Shown: positions 23,159-36,196, counted from the first letter of the stretch. The stretch is DNA of 64,000 nucleotides from Mucor racemosus (GCA_027405735.1 JAPEHQ010000012.1:992001-1056000), one strand, 5' to 3'. The notes: generated by a model not told the origin, from the letters alone. Translations and numbers: made by a program.

Positions 23159-24332
23159 CTATAAAACAGCAGCTGATTTTCTTAGTTTGACAAGGAAAGC
23201 AGTATGGCCTCTTACATCAAAGTTCTTTGGTCTACAAACCCAAGCATCAGGAGGTAATGCTATCTCTGTTGTTGTTGCGGGTGTAATGCCGTCTTCCTCC
23301 TTTAGTTTTAGCCTACTTCTAATGTGTGTTGCTCTTACTTCCCATTCTTTCCATTCTGCTTCAATACAATCTTCCATAACCAATGGCAGATCAATAATTA
23401 ATTCAGCTAATGCAAGTACCTGTGTCATATTAGGTAAATAGCAAACCATGAAACGATCATTTCTTAAATAAGGTAAAAGTCTAGGAATTTGATCGCAAGG
23501 TTCCGGCATATCTAATGCAATCGCATCATATTGCTCTTCCGCATTCATCATTTCAGGAAGTTTATCTGCAACAGCTCCAACATGAAACGAAACAGTGGGC
23601 TTATATTTTCCTCGAGAATAACGTTCAACATGTTTACGTGCTGTATTGGAATGTGATTCACGGATATCGAATGTATCAATTGTACCCACACAATCTCCTC
23701 CTCCAGCTACTGCTCTTGCCATATACAATGTAAGTGACCCGTTACCCGTACCTGCTTCCAGTACCCTATGTCCTGGTTCCAAATCCAACATTTGTACCTA
23801 TATTTTGTACACAGACAATAAACAAATATGAATTTAAACAACAAATATAATCTGAAACTTACAATTGTGGATGCATCTTTTGGATAAATAGGGGTACAAG
23901 CTCTTGGTACATTTACAACAAACCTATTATAATAATTAATTTCAAACTAATTTTGTGGGCATTTTTTTTTTTTTTTTTTTGTTTAATCATTACTACTTTA
24001 CTCTTCTAGTGTGGGGAAATGTGCCATATATCCAAGACTATCTATAAATAACCGAAAAAGTCTAAATACGATGCATGAATTTTTTTTTTTTTTGTGTGTG
24101 CCATTTTTTTTTCTTTACCATTGCCTGGTCGTATCACAGATCTCGGCTTTTTCCCAATGATACTGTCATGACGAATGTTTCCACCTTTGACACCTCTTTC
24201 TCCGGTTTCTTCTAATGGTCCAACAAAGAATTTCTTGTTGGATTTTACTTGACGCAACATACAAAAATCACCTTGTTCAAAAGTGTGATAGCCTCGATTG
24301 CCTTTAAAGGCTTTGGATATATGTCGTAACAT
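23159..24332 (-). CDS. tRNA (adenine-58-N1)-methyltransferase, Trm61/TRMT61B-like, probably mitochondrial
   Basis: Exons 24119-24332, 24002-24041, 23863-23923 and 23159-23797 give 317 residues. A basic N-terminus (MLRHISKAFKGNRGYHTFEQ) resembles a mitochondrial presequence. The small N-terminal beta domain is followed by PRACTPIYPKDASTIVQML and the SAM motif VLEAGTGNGSLTLYMA; ALDMPEP is the motif IV Asp-Pro-rich site. This is the Gcd14/Trm61 family that installs m1A58 in the T-loop. A single-gene, presequence-bearing form suggests the homotetrameric mitochondrial type (TRMT61B) rather than the nuclear Trm6-Trm61 partner; that is inference. The second exon is only 40 nt. Confidence 0.85.
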
Positions 24333-24749
24333 GATAAAAGTGTGAAACTGGTAAGAGGGTAAGGGGGTCCTTGAGTTTTAGTTTGTGGGATAATCCTTTT
24401 TTTTTTTATGATCCTCCCCTTCCCGAACCGGATTGCCGACTGTTTTTTTTTAGTACTTGATTTTTTAGGTATGCCCAGATTAAGGAAAAGATATCAATTA
24501 CGCATGATGCATTAATGGGCTTAACCTTTTTCATTGATGAAGCGAATCGATAAACTCTATTGTTGATTGTAATGGTTTGTGTATTTGAATAGATGTTTAA
24601 AAGGATTCGAAAAAAAATGAAATTCATTAACGCAAATCTCGGAGCCAGAATTTTAGTTTTTTGAATTTTATGCAAAAAAGGGTAGTTTATAGCCATTGCT
24701 CAACTTTTTTTTTCTCTGGAGCCTATCAAAAAACTAAAAATAGGAAAAT

Positions 24750-26185
24750 ATACCTGAGATGATAAAGTATGTTTATCTTCTGATGAAATATGCTCTTTAA
24801 AATTGAAAACCTGATTTTTACCACTTAGAAATCAGAATTTTGGAGTAGGATATCTCATCGCAAAATTAAGTTACAGAATAACTTTAATAGTATAAATTAA
24901 ATGAGGAGTAAATTTTTTGTATTCACAAGATATATCGGACTCTAAGCTACTCTGCATTTCTTGTCTCAGCAAAAAATACTGATTTTTCGCCGAGATAATC
25001 AAAATGATAATAGTTCGTATCAAAACTTAAAATTATCATAACGGGGTTCCAAAATTTATTTGAAAAAACGAATGAAAAATGATGCAAAAAACAAAATCGT
25101 TTAAATGTTCATGAACTGCAAAGTAAGTAGATCTAGTGTATTAAATGGTTTTTGTACAGTTTTAAATTCTGCATTCATTTATATAAAATTTAAAAAAATG
25201 TTTCGGGTAAAATTTTGTGAAAAATGCAATTGAAATTTTGAAGGTTTTTTGAAGATATGGGACACTTTTTATAAGCATATTTTAAATTTAAATAATGAAA
25301 ATAATGCATAACAAAATTATCTATCGATTGGGCTATTGCTGAACCTTTTAGTTAAATTTTTCGTAGAGAAAACGAGTTTTTTGTCGAATTTTTTTCAGTT
25401 TCAGGATTTGGGATGAGGGTATACAAGGGGAAAATGGAAGCTAGAAATGGAGGTACCTTTTTGTACACATTTTTGAGGATATCTCCACGAAAAATCAATA
25501 TTTTGAAAAACTCTAAATTGGATCCGAGAGAGCTTAACGAGCTTAATGACATCAATGCAAAAAAAAAAGGTTGGTCGATTTAACCAATATTTTGAAACTT
25601 ACTATAAGAATGCCAAAAAAATGAAAAAAAAATAAAAGTGCTCAGAATTTTTTTATATTCAAATATGTTATAGAGCACTTCAAAACAAGTAAGTTTTATT
25701 ATTAAAAAGTGTTAGTATAGCTTAATTTTTTTTAGAGATATGAAGCCTCAAAGTTTTCAATCCATTAGCAGTGAAATACGCGTAAAAAATCTGAAACCTT
25801 AGCACTGAAAAATTAATACCAACTGCAAAAAATAGGATATTCCCGGATACTTGTTTTTGGATTAAAGCTGAACATCTCAGGTACATTGGCATATAATTTT
25901 TTCTTGACGTTATTTAGTGGGAAAAAAAGTTGGGCAGGGATAAAAAGTGAGACCCAGTTTTTTAAGAAAAAGCAGTGAATTTTATGTGTTTTTGAGTCTT
26001 TCTTGAGATATAGAATAATTTAGGAATAGGTAACATAATGCGATCAATTTGTATCTGTTTACCAGTGTCTAAGTTGTATCCTAAGAATTGTTTAGTATGA
26101 GGTTAGTTATAGAAAAGAGGGCATGCTCCGATTTTGAAGGTTGAAGACTATGAAAATTCAATCATCTGCATGCAATTTATCATTT
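24750..26185 (-). repeat. R1 dispersed repeat, copy 2
   Basis: Reverse-oriented relative of 11130-12480 with the same order of blocks, for example GAGATATCCTCAAAAATGTG read on the minus strand. It shares with copy 1 an extra outer flank ending ATGATAAATTG, so these two copies are the most complete and closest in structure. Confidence 0.85.
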
Positions 26186-26699
26186 GATATATTATATGAT
26201 GTACCATATAGTATATCAGGTAAACCTAATAGCATTCCCGTTGTCACGCCTAGCTTACAAATAACAATTTTCAAGCCAAAGCTTTAATACTCATCTCTGT
26301 TTTTATAAATTTGATTTATAGAATTAAGCACTTAATAGGTATCAGAAGTGTGCTCATTTCAAGAAGAAATGGCAAATTCGTAATACAAACTCAGTTTTAC
26401 ATTGCCTTGTTTCTGGCAACTATTACTGATCTAAATTTATGCTTCCCAACATTTATTCAATTGAAGAGTTTAGTGTATGTGGAGGGCTAAAAACATGATA
26501 ATACACCTGAAACGCTATATAACATTACTCAAGTATAAAAATTTGCTTACCTTAATTTCGTAATCTATGGCAATTTTTTTGATTTAAGCAATCATGTGAA
26601 AGCGAAGATAGAGTCTTCGAGTTTAAATTTAAGGATTTCTTGATTGTTCAAAGAGTTTAGTTATTTTGTAATCTATTTATTAGGAATTTTTGCTTGTAC

Positions 26700-26990
26700 C
26701 TTTTTATTAAACAAGTCCATCCTCAAGATAGCACATTTCCAACAGCAACAGCCATTATCCCGGTAAGAACAACAAGCAATCCATGCTAAATCCTGGGATA
26801 TCCTGAGAACAAACAAATATGTGTGGCGTATAGTTGGTTTTCAAATATGGAACCTCGTAACAGTGAACTCTTCCGGATGCCAGTTATCCCAGAAAACCTT
26901 CTCGATGCATTTTGTAAATTAACTGGGAAACTACACCGCAGTAGTAAGAGGTCCCTGGCGAGGAAAATTTCACGGTACACAGCACACACT
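26700..26990 (-). pseudogene. Cytochrome P450 C-terminal remnant
   Basis: Read on the minus strand in shifting frames, the segment preserves P450 landmarks in order: LPAGTSYYCG...SQLIYKMHR (the strand before the PERF region), then DNWHPEEFTVTRF (PERF-like block), then LFSGYPRI followed by QDLAWIA (haem-ligand loop region). The haem Cys itself is lost in the broken stretch. At least two frameshifts and stops separate the pieces. The N-terminal part of the gene is not recognisable upstream. Confidence 0.55.
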
Positions 26991-27579
26991 TTTCAATTTT
27001 AAGCAAAGCAAATGTCAAATAAGCAAGAGTATATTATGCAATGCATTTTTATTCCATCGGAAAGTATAACGACATATATATGTGAGATGCCATGTAAACG
27101 AGCTCTTCGCATAAAGTCATATTCTAGACAAATATTTAACTGTATCCTTAATCTATTATTTGGGTGATGATGTGTGAAAATTGTAAATGCATTTTTGGAA
27201 TATAACAGCAGCTCAATTAGAGTATTAGAGTTTGAATCAAGACCAGAAACTTTGGGCCTGAATTAAAAAATTGGAGTAATATAAATCGTTTATCCGTGAA
27301 TCAACATTATATTGGAAAAAAGGATCGTAATTAAAAAATGCATATAATTGAGATTCTTCCCAGCTTTTGTTCAAATTATCCCAATAAAATCTAGAAAGCA
27401 CTAATATTACAGGAAAAAATCAATAGATTTATTGATTTTACAAAGGAAAACGCAAAATAAAAAGGTACATACTGCAAGATGAATGGTAAAAATTATAATA
27501 TGGAAAAGCGTATAAGATGAATAGTGATACAGATTTTGATTTTTGAAAATATATAATATATGGACAAAAGAAAAGAAAA
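26991..27579. other. Spacer without a gene
   Basis: Lies between two pseudogenes. Nothing recognisable beyond AT-rich sequence; it may contain more of the decayed P450 but I cannot align it. Confidence 0.4.
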
Positions 27580-29031
27580 TTAAGCCTTCTTCTCATCAAC
27601 AATGTCGTCCATTTCAGAGAATTCAAGTCCTCCCTTGCTGTTTCTGACACGAGGAATATTGATCTCATGCTTTAGACGCCACTAGCATACAAATGTAATA
27701 ATGACAGAAGCAATTGAAAGTGCAAAAGTAACGGCTTTACCGAGGAAAAAATCGGGAGCATCAGTTACTTTTCAGACACCAACAGAGGAATCAAATTACC
27801 AATACAATTAATGCAAGCAATGTCCAAGGCACGAGTGTTTGCATCAAGCGCAAAAAAAAATGAAAATACAAATGGGAACATGGAGATATTGTTAATGATA
27901 GCGAATGAATTAAGCATCAAAGGCTATAATGGAGTAGCTGCGCAATTGACAGCAAATAAAACAAGATACCAGATAGCAACCCAAATTTGAACAATAATAA
28001 TGATCCAAGCACGTTCACCAAATTTATCAGAAATTCAACCGATGACAACAATAGTAACTGCACCCAAGCCGTAGATGGGGGAAATCAAATAATTTGCTAA
28101 ATCGGCATCGTAGACAATCTTTTTTATGATAATGGAGAAATTAAGAGGGATTTGATTACCAATATTAATACAGATAAAATTCAATGCCAAGAGATAAGCA
28201 AAAGGAGTAGCCAAAACGTTTGTAAAAGTATCCTAAGCGTATTTTTGGGATTTGAGTTGTTTGTTTTGGCGTTCCAAACGAGCAACAGTGCAATCTTTTC
28301 CTTCGCCATGAATCCAATTTGTGTTGTAAGGATAATTTGGAAGAAGATAATAGCCAACTACGCCAACAAAGATAGAAATTAAACCTTCAACAATGAAAAG
28401 CCATTGCAAACTAGTTTTGCCAGCAGCACCATTCAAGTTATTGTTGACACCAGCAGCAATGATACCACCAATTCTACTAGATGTTTGATTACCAGCCATA
28501 AAGATAGCAGTATGGGCAGCATGTTCACTGCTGGTATACCAAGAACCGATGATGAATGCCATGGAGAGAACAAATGTAGCTTGAGCCATATCGAGAATGA
28601 AACGAAGACCTTAAACAGCATTGGGATTTTTTACAACAGTAATGCAACATGTAATGACACCTCAGAGGATTTCAGATGTAGGTAAGAAGTAATTTGGTTG
28701 AATACGAGCGGCAATCATATCTGTAGGGATTTGAGAGATAATATAACCGATAAAGAAGAAAGTGACACACCAATTGTAGGTTTCTGAATCAATGCCAACA
28801 TCGACATCCATACCATTAGCATACGCCTTTTCTAATTATGACAGGAGATATTAGGTTCTATGTTGCATTCATAGATGTGTAATGCAGCTTACGCATGTTT
28901 TTACGGACAAGGTCACTGGTAAAGTATGAGAAAAAACAAAGCTGGTCAAGCTTTCTAAGCAATCTTTTTTGGATTACAGGATCTTCACTTCTGACACTTC
29001 TATGAACCGATAAAATGTCTGGACTAGACAT
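27580..29031 (-). pseudogene. MFS transporter pseudogene, anion:cation symporter (allantoate permease-like)
   Basis: Starts MSSPDILSVHRSVRSEDPVI and ends GGLEFSEMDDIVDEKKA. Conserved pieces include YNWCVTFFFIGYIISQIPTD, AFIIGSWYTSSEHAAHTAIF and LQWLFIVEGLISIFVGVVGY, typical of the ACS family (Dal5/Tna1-like, nicotinate or allantoate uptake). The reading frame is broken by stops at 28662-28664 (TGA), 28611-28613 (TAA), 28233-28235 (TAG) and 28035-28037 (TGA), plus at least one frameshift near 27770. Both ends survive, so this is a full-length gene dead through point mutations rather than a truncated copy. Tryptophan or glutamine codons are the likely sources of several stops. Confidence 0.82.
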
Positions 29032-30257
29032 TATTTATTATAATTGTAATTGGAAATATTTTGCGAAATGAAGATTCAATATTGAGTCTCTTTTTATATG
29101 AGTTAAGGACATTTTGTTTAACATCTCGGATCCTAAAAAGGGGTTATTTCATCTGCATATTGCTTGTTTCTTTATTGTACAGTATAAACCCGTACAATAG
29201 GATGCATAACTCTCTTTTGACTATTTGCTTGAAAAAGTTAGGTGATAAATAAAACTTCAAATAGCCATATAAGTTCCTATTTGTAAAAACTTTATTAGAT
29301 ATTCGGGAGGGGCTAAATAAATTAGTCTGGCCATGGTTGATCAAGTTGAAAAAGTTCTACGTTTAAACATGAAAATAAGGGCATAAGGGGATCGCATTAC
29401 GTAAATCGATGGAATGGTATAGCATCCCTACTTACTATAAACTAAAATCCAATTCATTCCGGTTAGTTGAAAGGGAACCTTTTGTACATTTCGTGTATAT
29501 ATTCTTTCTGGACAACCATATAATTTCCAACATGTAATCACATATCTCTCAATGTTATGTAATTGAAATTGGCAATATTCGTTAAATTTAGGTGTACTTT
29601 GACTACATGTTTAAGTTTATGCATAATTTAAAAATTTGTCTAATTTTCATTTGATTCTACAAAGAGAAACTGAGAAACATTCCAAACAATTCAAGAGCGT
29701 TCATAAGGTATAGTTACATGCAATTGAATTATTATCTAATACTACTAATTAAGTAAGCAAATATTCAGTAAATAAAGATATAAATCAGATGTTAATCTCA
29801 AATCAAATCACTGCGGAATATTGTGTAAAAAAAACCTGGGTCCACCTTTGCAATTCATTTTGCATAGTTACAGAGTTAATTCAAAGAGCAATTACTGCAT
29901 TTTATTTGAATCAATTGTAGAGTATACCGCCAATGATCTGATCCTTGATTTTCATTACATCAATTGAAGGTATATCTAGCGTTTTATGGTTAGAAATACC
30001 GAGATTTCGCAATTTTCAGCTGGTTTTTTTTCTTTGCATGGCACTTTTCGGTTCATTTCTAGCAAAATTAAATGTTTATTATGTAAAAAAAAAATTGAAA
30101 TATGGAGGTAAACTGAAGGGATTGAAAATCAAAATAAGGATCAAAGAATAGTCCATCTTACGTGATTATGATATGCTACAATGCTTATTGATTGATATTC
30201 ATCTTACGATAAAAAAAATTAATAATACAGGTTTAAGGTCTGCATGAAAATTTGGTT
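29032..30257. other. Gene-free spacer
   Basis: About 1.2 kb of AT-rich sequence between the dead MFS gene and the PPM1 3' end. No supported coding region or repeat. Confidence 0.45.
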
Positions 30258-31582
30258 TTATATAGGCTGTTGTATTCCGATAGTCTCTTGTGCTTGCAAT
30301 TGCACTGAATTGAATTCTTGTGCAAAATCAATAGAATGAACTGCCCAAGCAACACAATAATGTGCTGATAACAAGTGCCATTCTTCGAGTTCATCTAAAA
30401 TTTCCAACTTTGACATGCTTTTAAATGTTTTATATTTGTCAGCTAATCTATACATAATTTAACAAACAAAAAAATCATAATCTTACCGCATAATTTCTGA
30501 CCTTTCCAAGTACTTGTCGTGGATAGTGTTAATATCTACTGCCTTGGCAATTTGCCATCCTAAATCTTTAAATCTCTTTTCTTGGTGCATTAAATCAGGA
30601 AATGCTTGCAATCCCTTCAATTCTATATTTCTACTCTTGAGATTTCGAATCATCATCTTGCCAAATGCATCATCGGGTTTAATTTGTTCGTATAATGCAA
30701 ACATGGTGTTTTTCATATTATCCGTGATCCATTTTAATATAGCATTCGAGTCTTCGGGTGATATATAAATAAATACGCATTCAGATAAAAATAATGTAGG
30801 TAACCTATGGTTATCTGATTACTATGCACATTTCATTACGAATATTATTATATGCTTACTCGAGGTCTAATCCAGCTTCCACAAGTCTGTTGGCAATATC
30901 TGACCAATTTCTTAAATCTCCACCTAAAATGCTGTAATCTTTGCTTAATAAATCCATGCCTCCTCTTCCGATTTTTATTTGATCTGAATCTGCTAATAAA
31001 GAGCATAATTCTTTTCGTTTCTTTATCATCATTGCCTTTTTCATAGTAATCTCAGAAAAGTCAACCTCGAAATATTTGGCCAGATTTTCGGATAGCGTGT
31101 TTCCTTTGTGATTTAAGATCCCTGTCTTGTAATAAAAATATTAGATTTCTATGAATAACTCCTAAAATACACATCTCACCTTGATATTAAAGTATCTAGT
31201 GTCAAATCCTGCACCTAATGCAACGATTTGTTTTTTGGGGCCAGGCATATTCAAAAACTGAGAAACGATCGAGTCAATTGCATAACTTCGAATAAATGTG
31301 CCTTGTGATTTGACATAACTTTAGTTATTTCTCATGTACATTTTTTTTATAGAATTTACCTCTATTTATGATGGGAGAGCGGCGAGTAGGTCTTTTCACA
31401 AACATTTTAACAAAAGGGTCTTGGAAATAACCCAAGTTTACTGCCGAACTATAATGAAAAAGTATTAGTAGCTAGCAGTTTTTATTAAATTATTGTACTT
31501 ACAGTCTGCTCACGGTAGCATCATCATTTGTTCCCCTCACTACATCGTCGTTTGTCTGTATTTCTTCATCAAAAAAGTTCAT
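30258..31582 (-). CDS. ppm1: Leucine carboxyl methyltransferase (PP2A methyltransferase Ppm1/LCMT1)
   Basis: Six exons (31503-31582, 31360-31448, 31180-31301, 30860-31125, 30487-30804, 30258-30447) give 354 residues, close to human LCMT1 (334). Family blocks: SPIINRGTFIRSYAIDSIV, QIVALGAGFDTRYFNI (SAM-binding), YFEVDFSEIT, and LPTLFLSECVFIYISPEDS. The enzyme methylates the C-terminal leucine of the PP2A catalytic subunit, controlling holoenzyme assembly. Exon 3 begins at the CACAAG acceptor (exon from 31301), the choice that restores INRGTF. The start has an acidic leader EEIQTNDDVVRGTNDDATVS as in other LCMTs. Confidence 0.93.
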
Positions 31583-32299
31583 TTTGTACAAAGAAAAAAG
31601 TTGTGCTGTTTCTCGCAACACAAATTGTAAAACATGAAGCATTTTCTGCTCGGGCTTTCATTTCTCGCTGCATTTTAAAATCAATATCTTCTACTGCAAC
31701 TATATTTGTTTTTATGGTATAACTCAAATAACGGTGCCATCAAATGTAGAGTATACCATCGGCATTATATAAGAAAGTCAATTATTCTTTTGCTCTCTCT
31801 AATTTGGTGTTTGTCTGAATTAAAAAAAAAAGGATATTCTTAATTGGATATGATCTTCCAAATACAAACAATGTTGCCTCTCGCATCCACCATACTATAA
31901 TAAAAAAACATAATAAAAAATTGCCTACATATACTTGAGATAATATAATGTTTACTATAAAAAAATGTAGATTTATGTCTAAATTGTGCCTAAAAATAAA
32001 TCTTTTAAATCTAGCAATCAACGTTTCGTTAATTTGATTTTGAGTTCAAGTTTTATATTTTGAAAAAGTATTAATGAAAATAATATTAATAATACTAGCC
32101 ATTCCTTCATTCGCTTTTGCTCATTGCAGAAGAGCAGTATTATGCTGTCTGGATAGAGACATAAAGCATAAGATGCTTAATGCAAGTTTTCCATCATAGT
32201 ACTATACGGTTTACGAATTTACGAAGGGCCCTAATTCATGGGTACCATAATTTTCATACATAAAAAGATGTGGAAAATTCGGTAGATATATATATACTA
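31583..32299. other. Spacer upstream of ppm1
   Basis: No gene. The first part is the ppm1 promoter side; the rest is AT-rich and leads into R1 copy 3. Confidence 0.45.
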
Positions 32300-33440
32300 G
32301 TAAAAAATTGGTCGTATTATACTACTTTATCCTAAAGTTATTCTACATCACAAAAGTCTCAAAAACGCATAAAACTCACTGCTTATTCCTTAAAAATTGG
32401 GCCTCGTTTTTCATCGCTACTCAACTTTTTTTTTCACTAAATAACATCAAGAGCAAATTATATGCCAATGTACCTGAGATGTTCAACTCTAGTCCAAAAA
32501 TAAGTACCAGGAAATATCCTACTTTTTGCAGTTGGTATTAATTTTTCAGTGCTAATGTTTCAGATTTTTACACATATTTCACTGCTAAAAATCAAAAACA
32601 TTTGAGGCTTTATATCTTTACGAAAAATTAAGCTATACTAATACTTTCTAATAATAAAACTTACTTGTTTTAAAGTGCTTTATAACATATTTCAGTATAA
32701 AAAAATTCTGAACACTTTTATTTTTTTTTTCATTTTTTTGACATTTTTGCAGTAGATTTCAAAATATTCATTAAATTGAGCAACGCTTTTTTTACATTTA
32801 TATCATTAATCTCGTTGAGTTCTCTTAGGCCCAATTTAGTTTTTTTAAAAATATTGATTTTTCGTGGAGATATCCTCAAAAATGTGTACAAAGAGATACT
32901 CTCGTTTCTGGCCTCAATTTTTCCCTTATATACCCTCATCCCAAATTCTAGATTTCAAAAAAAATTTGTACAAAAATTTCGTTTTCTCTACGAAAAATGC
33001 AGCTAGAGAGTTCAAAAATAGCTCGATCAATAGATAATTAATTTGCGCATTTTTTCAATTATTTATATTAGAAACATGTTTATAAAAAGTGATGTGTATC
33101 TTCAAAAAACCTCCAAAATTTCAATTGCATTTTGTGCAAAATTTAATAAAAAATATTTATTTGAATTTTATTTAGATGGATGCAAAATCCAAAACTGTAC
33201 AAAAACCATTTAATACGCTAGGTCGACTTACTTTGCGGTTCATGAACTATTGAACGATTTTGTTTTTTTCATCATTTTTGATCATTTTTTTTCAAATCGA
33301 TTTTGGAACTCAGTTATCATAGGGGTAAGCTGTAATGTGAACTTTTGTTTTAATTATCTGGACGAAAAATCAATATTTTTTGCTGAAACAAAAAATGCAG
33401 AGCAGCATTCAATTGGATCTATCTTTTGAATAATACAAAA
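32300..33440 (+). repeat. R1 dispersed repeat, copy 3
   Basis: Same orientation and block order as copy 1: CAAAAACGCATAAAACTCAC, TATGCCAATGTACCTGAGAT, GGAGATATCCTCAAAAATGT and CTACGAAAAATGCAGC. It lacks the outermost flank shared by copies 1 and 2 and runs out shortly after GAAACAAAAAATGCAGAGCA. Confidence 0.85.
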
Positions 33441-33589
33441 AATTAATATTGTGGAATAGGTAGAGAATTTCACGGAAAAAATATAAAAAAACAATAATAG
33501 TGATGTATCATTCTTAATCGGATGTCAAATCCAAAAGTAAAATAATAGTTCAGGAACCGAAATTCAAGTCTATTAAACATCAACGGAAC

Positions 33590-34550
33590 CACGGTTCCAG
33601 CATGATATTACTGCATAATAATACTGCGTGATATAACAGCATAACATTAAAGCATGATGTTCCACCATTATGCCACATTAGTATAGTAAATAACACTTAT
33701 AATCCTTATCACATCATCATTTCCCTCAACTCAATTAGTATATAAACCCTCTTTATTTCCTTTTAATAAACGAAATATCTTTACTTGATTAAATTTTCTA
33801 GTTTTATTTAACATAAACATATCCTGATAAATCAAATAGGAATTTGATTAGATAACATTAAGGTTTTATTATCAAGTTAAATTCGACTTGGGAATTTTTG
33901 TAGTAAATAAATGTCTTCTTTATATAATTTTTATTAGAGAGGTTAGGTAAACATTCCTACTAGATCCATACATGATAGGCAACACTACCACCTGCAGTGG
34001 AATTACATACTAAAAACGCTTGATAAAAATAAAACAACCTAAATTTCAAGTGTCGCTCATAAAATATGATGCCACTTGAAATGTGAACAACGATAATAAA
34101 CAAACGCTTCAATTGAACACAATAACAAACGCATGCTAAAAATATGAAATACCCTTTTTGAACCATACATGTCGTGTAGATGATAGCACCCTTGATCACG
34201 GCGCAATCAATTACACAAATGACATATATATCAAAACAGGATTCTATCCAAATTAATAATGATAATAAACAAAGATATCAATTTAGTCAACTACTCATCT
34301 ATATCGTAGTTGCACTATCAATATAAATAAGATTCAAGCATATAAAAACTACCCCTTAAAAATCAAGGTTACATAAAATAGATATAACAGAAATAAACAA
34401 AAACAACCATTTCCCAAAAGGTCGATATTGTCACACTTGACGTACAATCCCTTATGGTCAATGCTCTATACAGTTTACCCCTTAAAATATCAAATCAATA
34501 ACAATGTACTCAAAACTGGAAGATTACTAAATATACATCCATTCAAGTCT
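33590..34550 (+). repeat. Retroelement-like segment, left copy of an inverted pair
   Basis: Similar, in inverse orientation, to 37605-38640. Shared blocks include AGTATATAAACCCTCT (TATA-like), AAACAAAGATAT, GTCAACTACTC and a CCCCTTAAA block. The TATA-like box followed by AATAAA suggests an LTR/leader of a decayed retroelement. No protein domain could be read. Confidence 0.6.
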
Positions 34551-34557
34551 GATGGTA

Positions 34558-36196
34558 CAGTGAGTTCCAAAACCCTTTCAATGTTTTGAAATTTTGAATA
34601 AAATTAGTCATATCTTTCGCAGTTTCAATCGGAGATACATGAAATTTCTATTATAAGTAATTTTAAATGTTGCAAATAATTTGCAAAACGTCCGACCTCA
34701 TTATTTAAAGTTCCGCAAGAAATATGTAAATTCAAAAACGAGTACATCATTGAAAGGGTTTTGGAAGCATAGGATAAAAATTACAATTTAGTAGCCTACA
34801 ACCTGTACATTAACGCTGAATTTCTTGTAAAACAGAGAAATATGCGGAAAGTATATGAGATGTTTTTCAACTTTTATCTTACCTTTTTTACTAGTAGTTT
34901 CAAGCAAAATCATCAGAATGAAAACTGCATCAGATGCCAAACGTAATGACGTTATCTCTCTATTAAATTCAGGCCATACCGTTTCGAAAATTGCTCGCCG
35001 TGTAGATGTAAGTTAAGCAGCAGTATGTCGTATTAAAAAAAAGGCCTGTCCTGACCGAGAAAAACTTAAAGGAGGCCGACCATCTAAGCTGACTACTGCA
35101 GATAAGAGATATTGTGTCCATAAAATCACCAAAGGTGGCTTGGATAATGTAGTACAAGTCAAAAAAGAGCTTCGTCGTAATCTACACGTTAACGTCAGTG
35201 CAAATACTATACGCAGGGATCTTCGGGATAATGGTTTAGGCGCATTACCTAAGATAAAAAAGCCAGAAATTAGTGATGAAAATGCGAAGGATCGCCTACG
35301 CTAGTGTAAAAACAGAATTGATTGGACTTTGGAGGACTGGAAACGCGTTATATTCACCGATGAGGCTAGAATTAACCGTTTTAACTTTAATGGTCGTATT
35401 TGGTGCTGGAAAAGAGACAGTGAGGAGATAAAATCTAGGCATGCCAAAAAAACAAGAAATCATGGAGGTGGTCGCATCATGATTTGGAGCTCTATTTCTT
35501 GGTCTGGTGCTGGCTGGTTGTGCAAGATCGAAGGTAATATAAACTCTGGACTATACAAAACAATTGTTGATAATGATTTGGAGAAATCCATTGATGATAT
35601 GTACCAAAAATTGAAGTTACGTCGTCATCAAGTCATTCTTCAGCAAGACAATGATTCCAAACATACCTCGAAGCTAATGAAAAAACACTTCGAAACAAAA
35701 GAATATGAAGTAATGTTATGGTCAGCGTAATTCCCAGACCTCAATCCCATTGAAAATATATGGAGGTTATTGAAAATCCGCTTAAACGAATACGATACAC
35801 CTCCAAAAGGCATGAATGATATTTGGGAGAGAACACAAGAGATTTGGTATGACAAAATAACAGTTGAGGAATGCCAAAGGGTTATTTCGAGTATGCCTAA
35901 TCATTTGAAAGTTTGCATTAAAGCAAAAAGTTATGAAATTGATTATTAACTGCGTTTAAGTAAACTTCAATTTTTTTTTGATAATGGTTCCAAAACCCTT
36001 TCAATGATGTACTCGTTTTTGAATTTACATATTTCTTGCGGAACTTTAAATAATGAGGTCGGACTTTTTGCAAATTATTTGCAATATTTAAAATTATTTA
36101 TAATAAAAATTTCATATATCTCCGATTGAAACTGCGAAAGATATGGCTAGTTCTATTCAAAATTTCAAAACATTGAAAGGGTTTTGGAACTCACTG
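34558..36196 (+). mobile_element. Tc1/mariner element with 209-bp terminal inverted repeats
   Basis: A 1,639-bp element bounded by TA at 34556-34557 and 36197-36198. It starts CAGTGAGTTCCAAAACCC and ends with the inverse. The inverted repeats run 34558-34766 and 35988-36196, much longer than the classic 20-50 bp of Tc1. Each repeat itself carries inverted copies of TTCCAAAACCCTTTCAATG at its two ends. Between them lies one transposase frame with three stops. The element sits inside the decayed retroelement cluster 33590-38640. Confidence 0.95.
34918..35949 (+). pseudogene. Tc1 transposase, DD34E, interrupted by three in-frame stops
   Basis: One continuous 344-codon frame from ATG to TAA with no frameshift. 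Helix-turn-helix region about residues 1-110 (LLNSGHTVSKIARRVDVS, GGRPSKLT), catalytic blocks VIFTDEARINRF, ILQQDNDSKHTS and FPDLNPIENIWRLLK. The second Asp and the Glu are 34 residues apart, giving DD34E. In-frame stops lie at 35014-35016 (TAA, codon 33), 35302-35304 (TAG, codon 129) and 35728-35730 (TAA, codon 271). With only three nonsense changes, inactivation looks recent, but this copy should not make active enzyme. Confidence 0.95.

Noticed and set aside
24406..24696. 96-residue minus-strand open frame upstream of the Trm61-like gene
   Set aside because: No family resemblance, poor start context and it abuts R1 repeat DNA; too little to call a gene.
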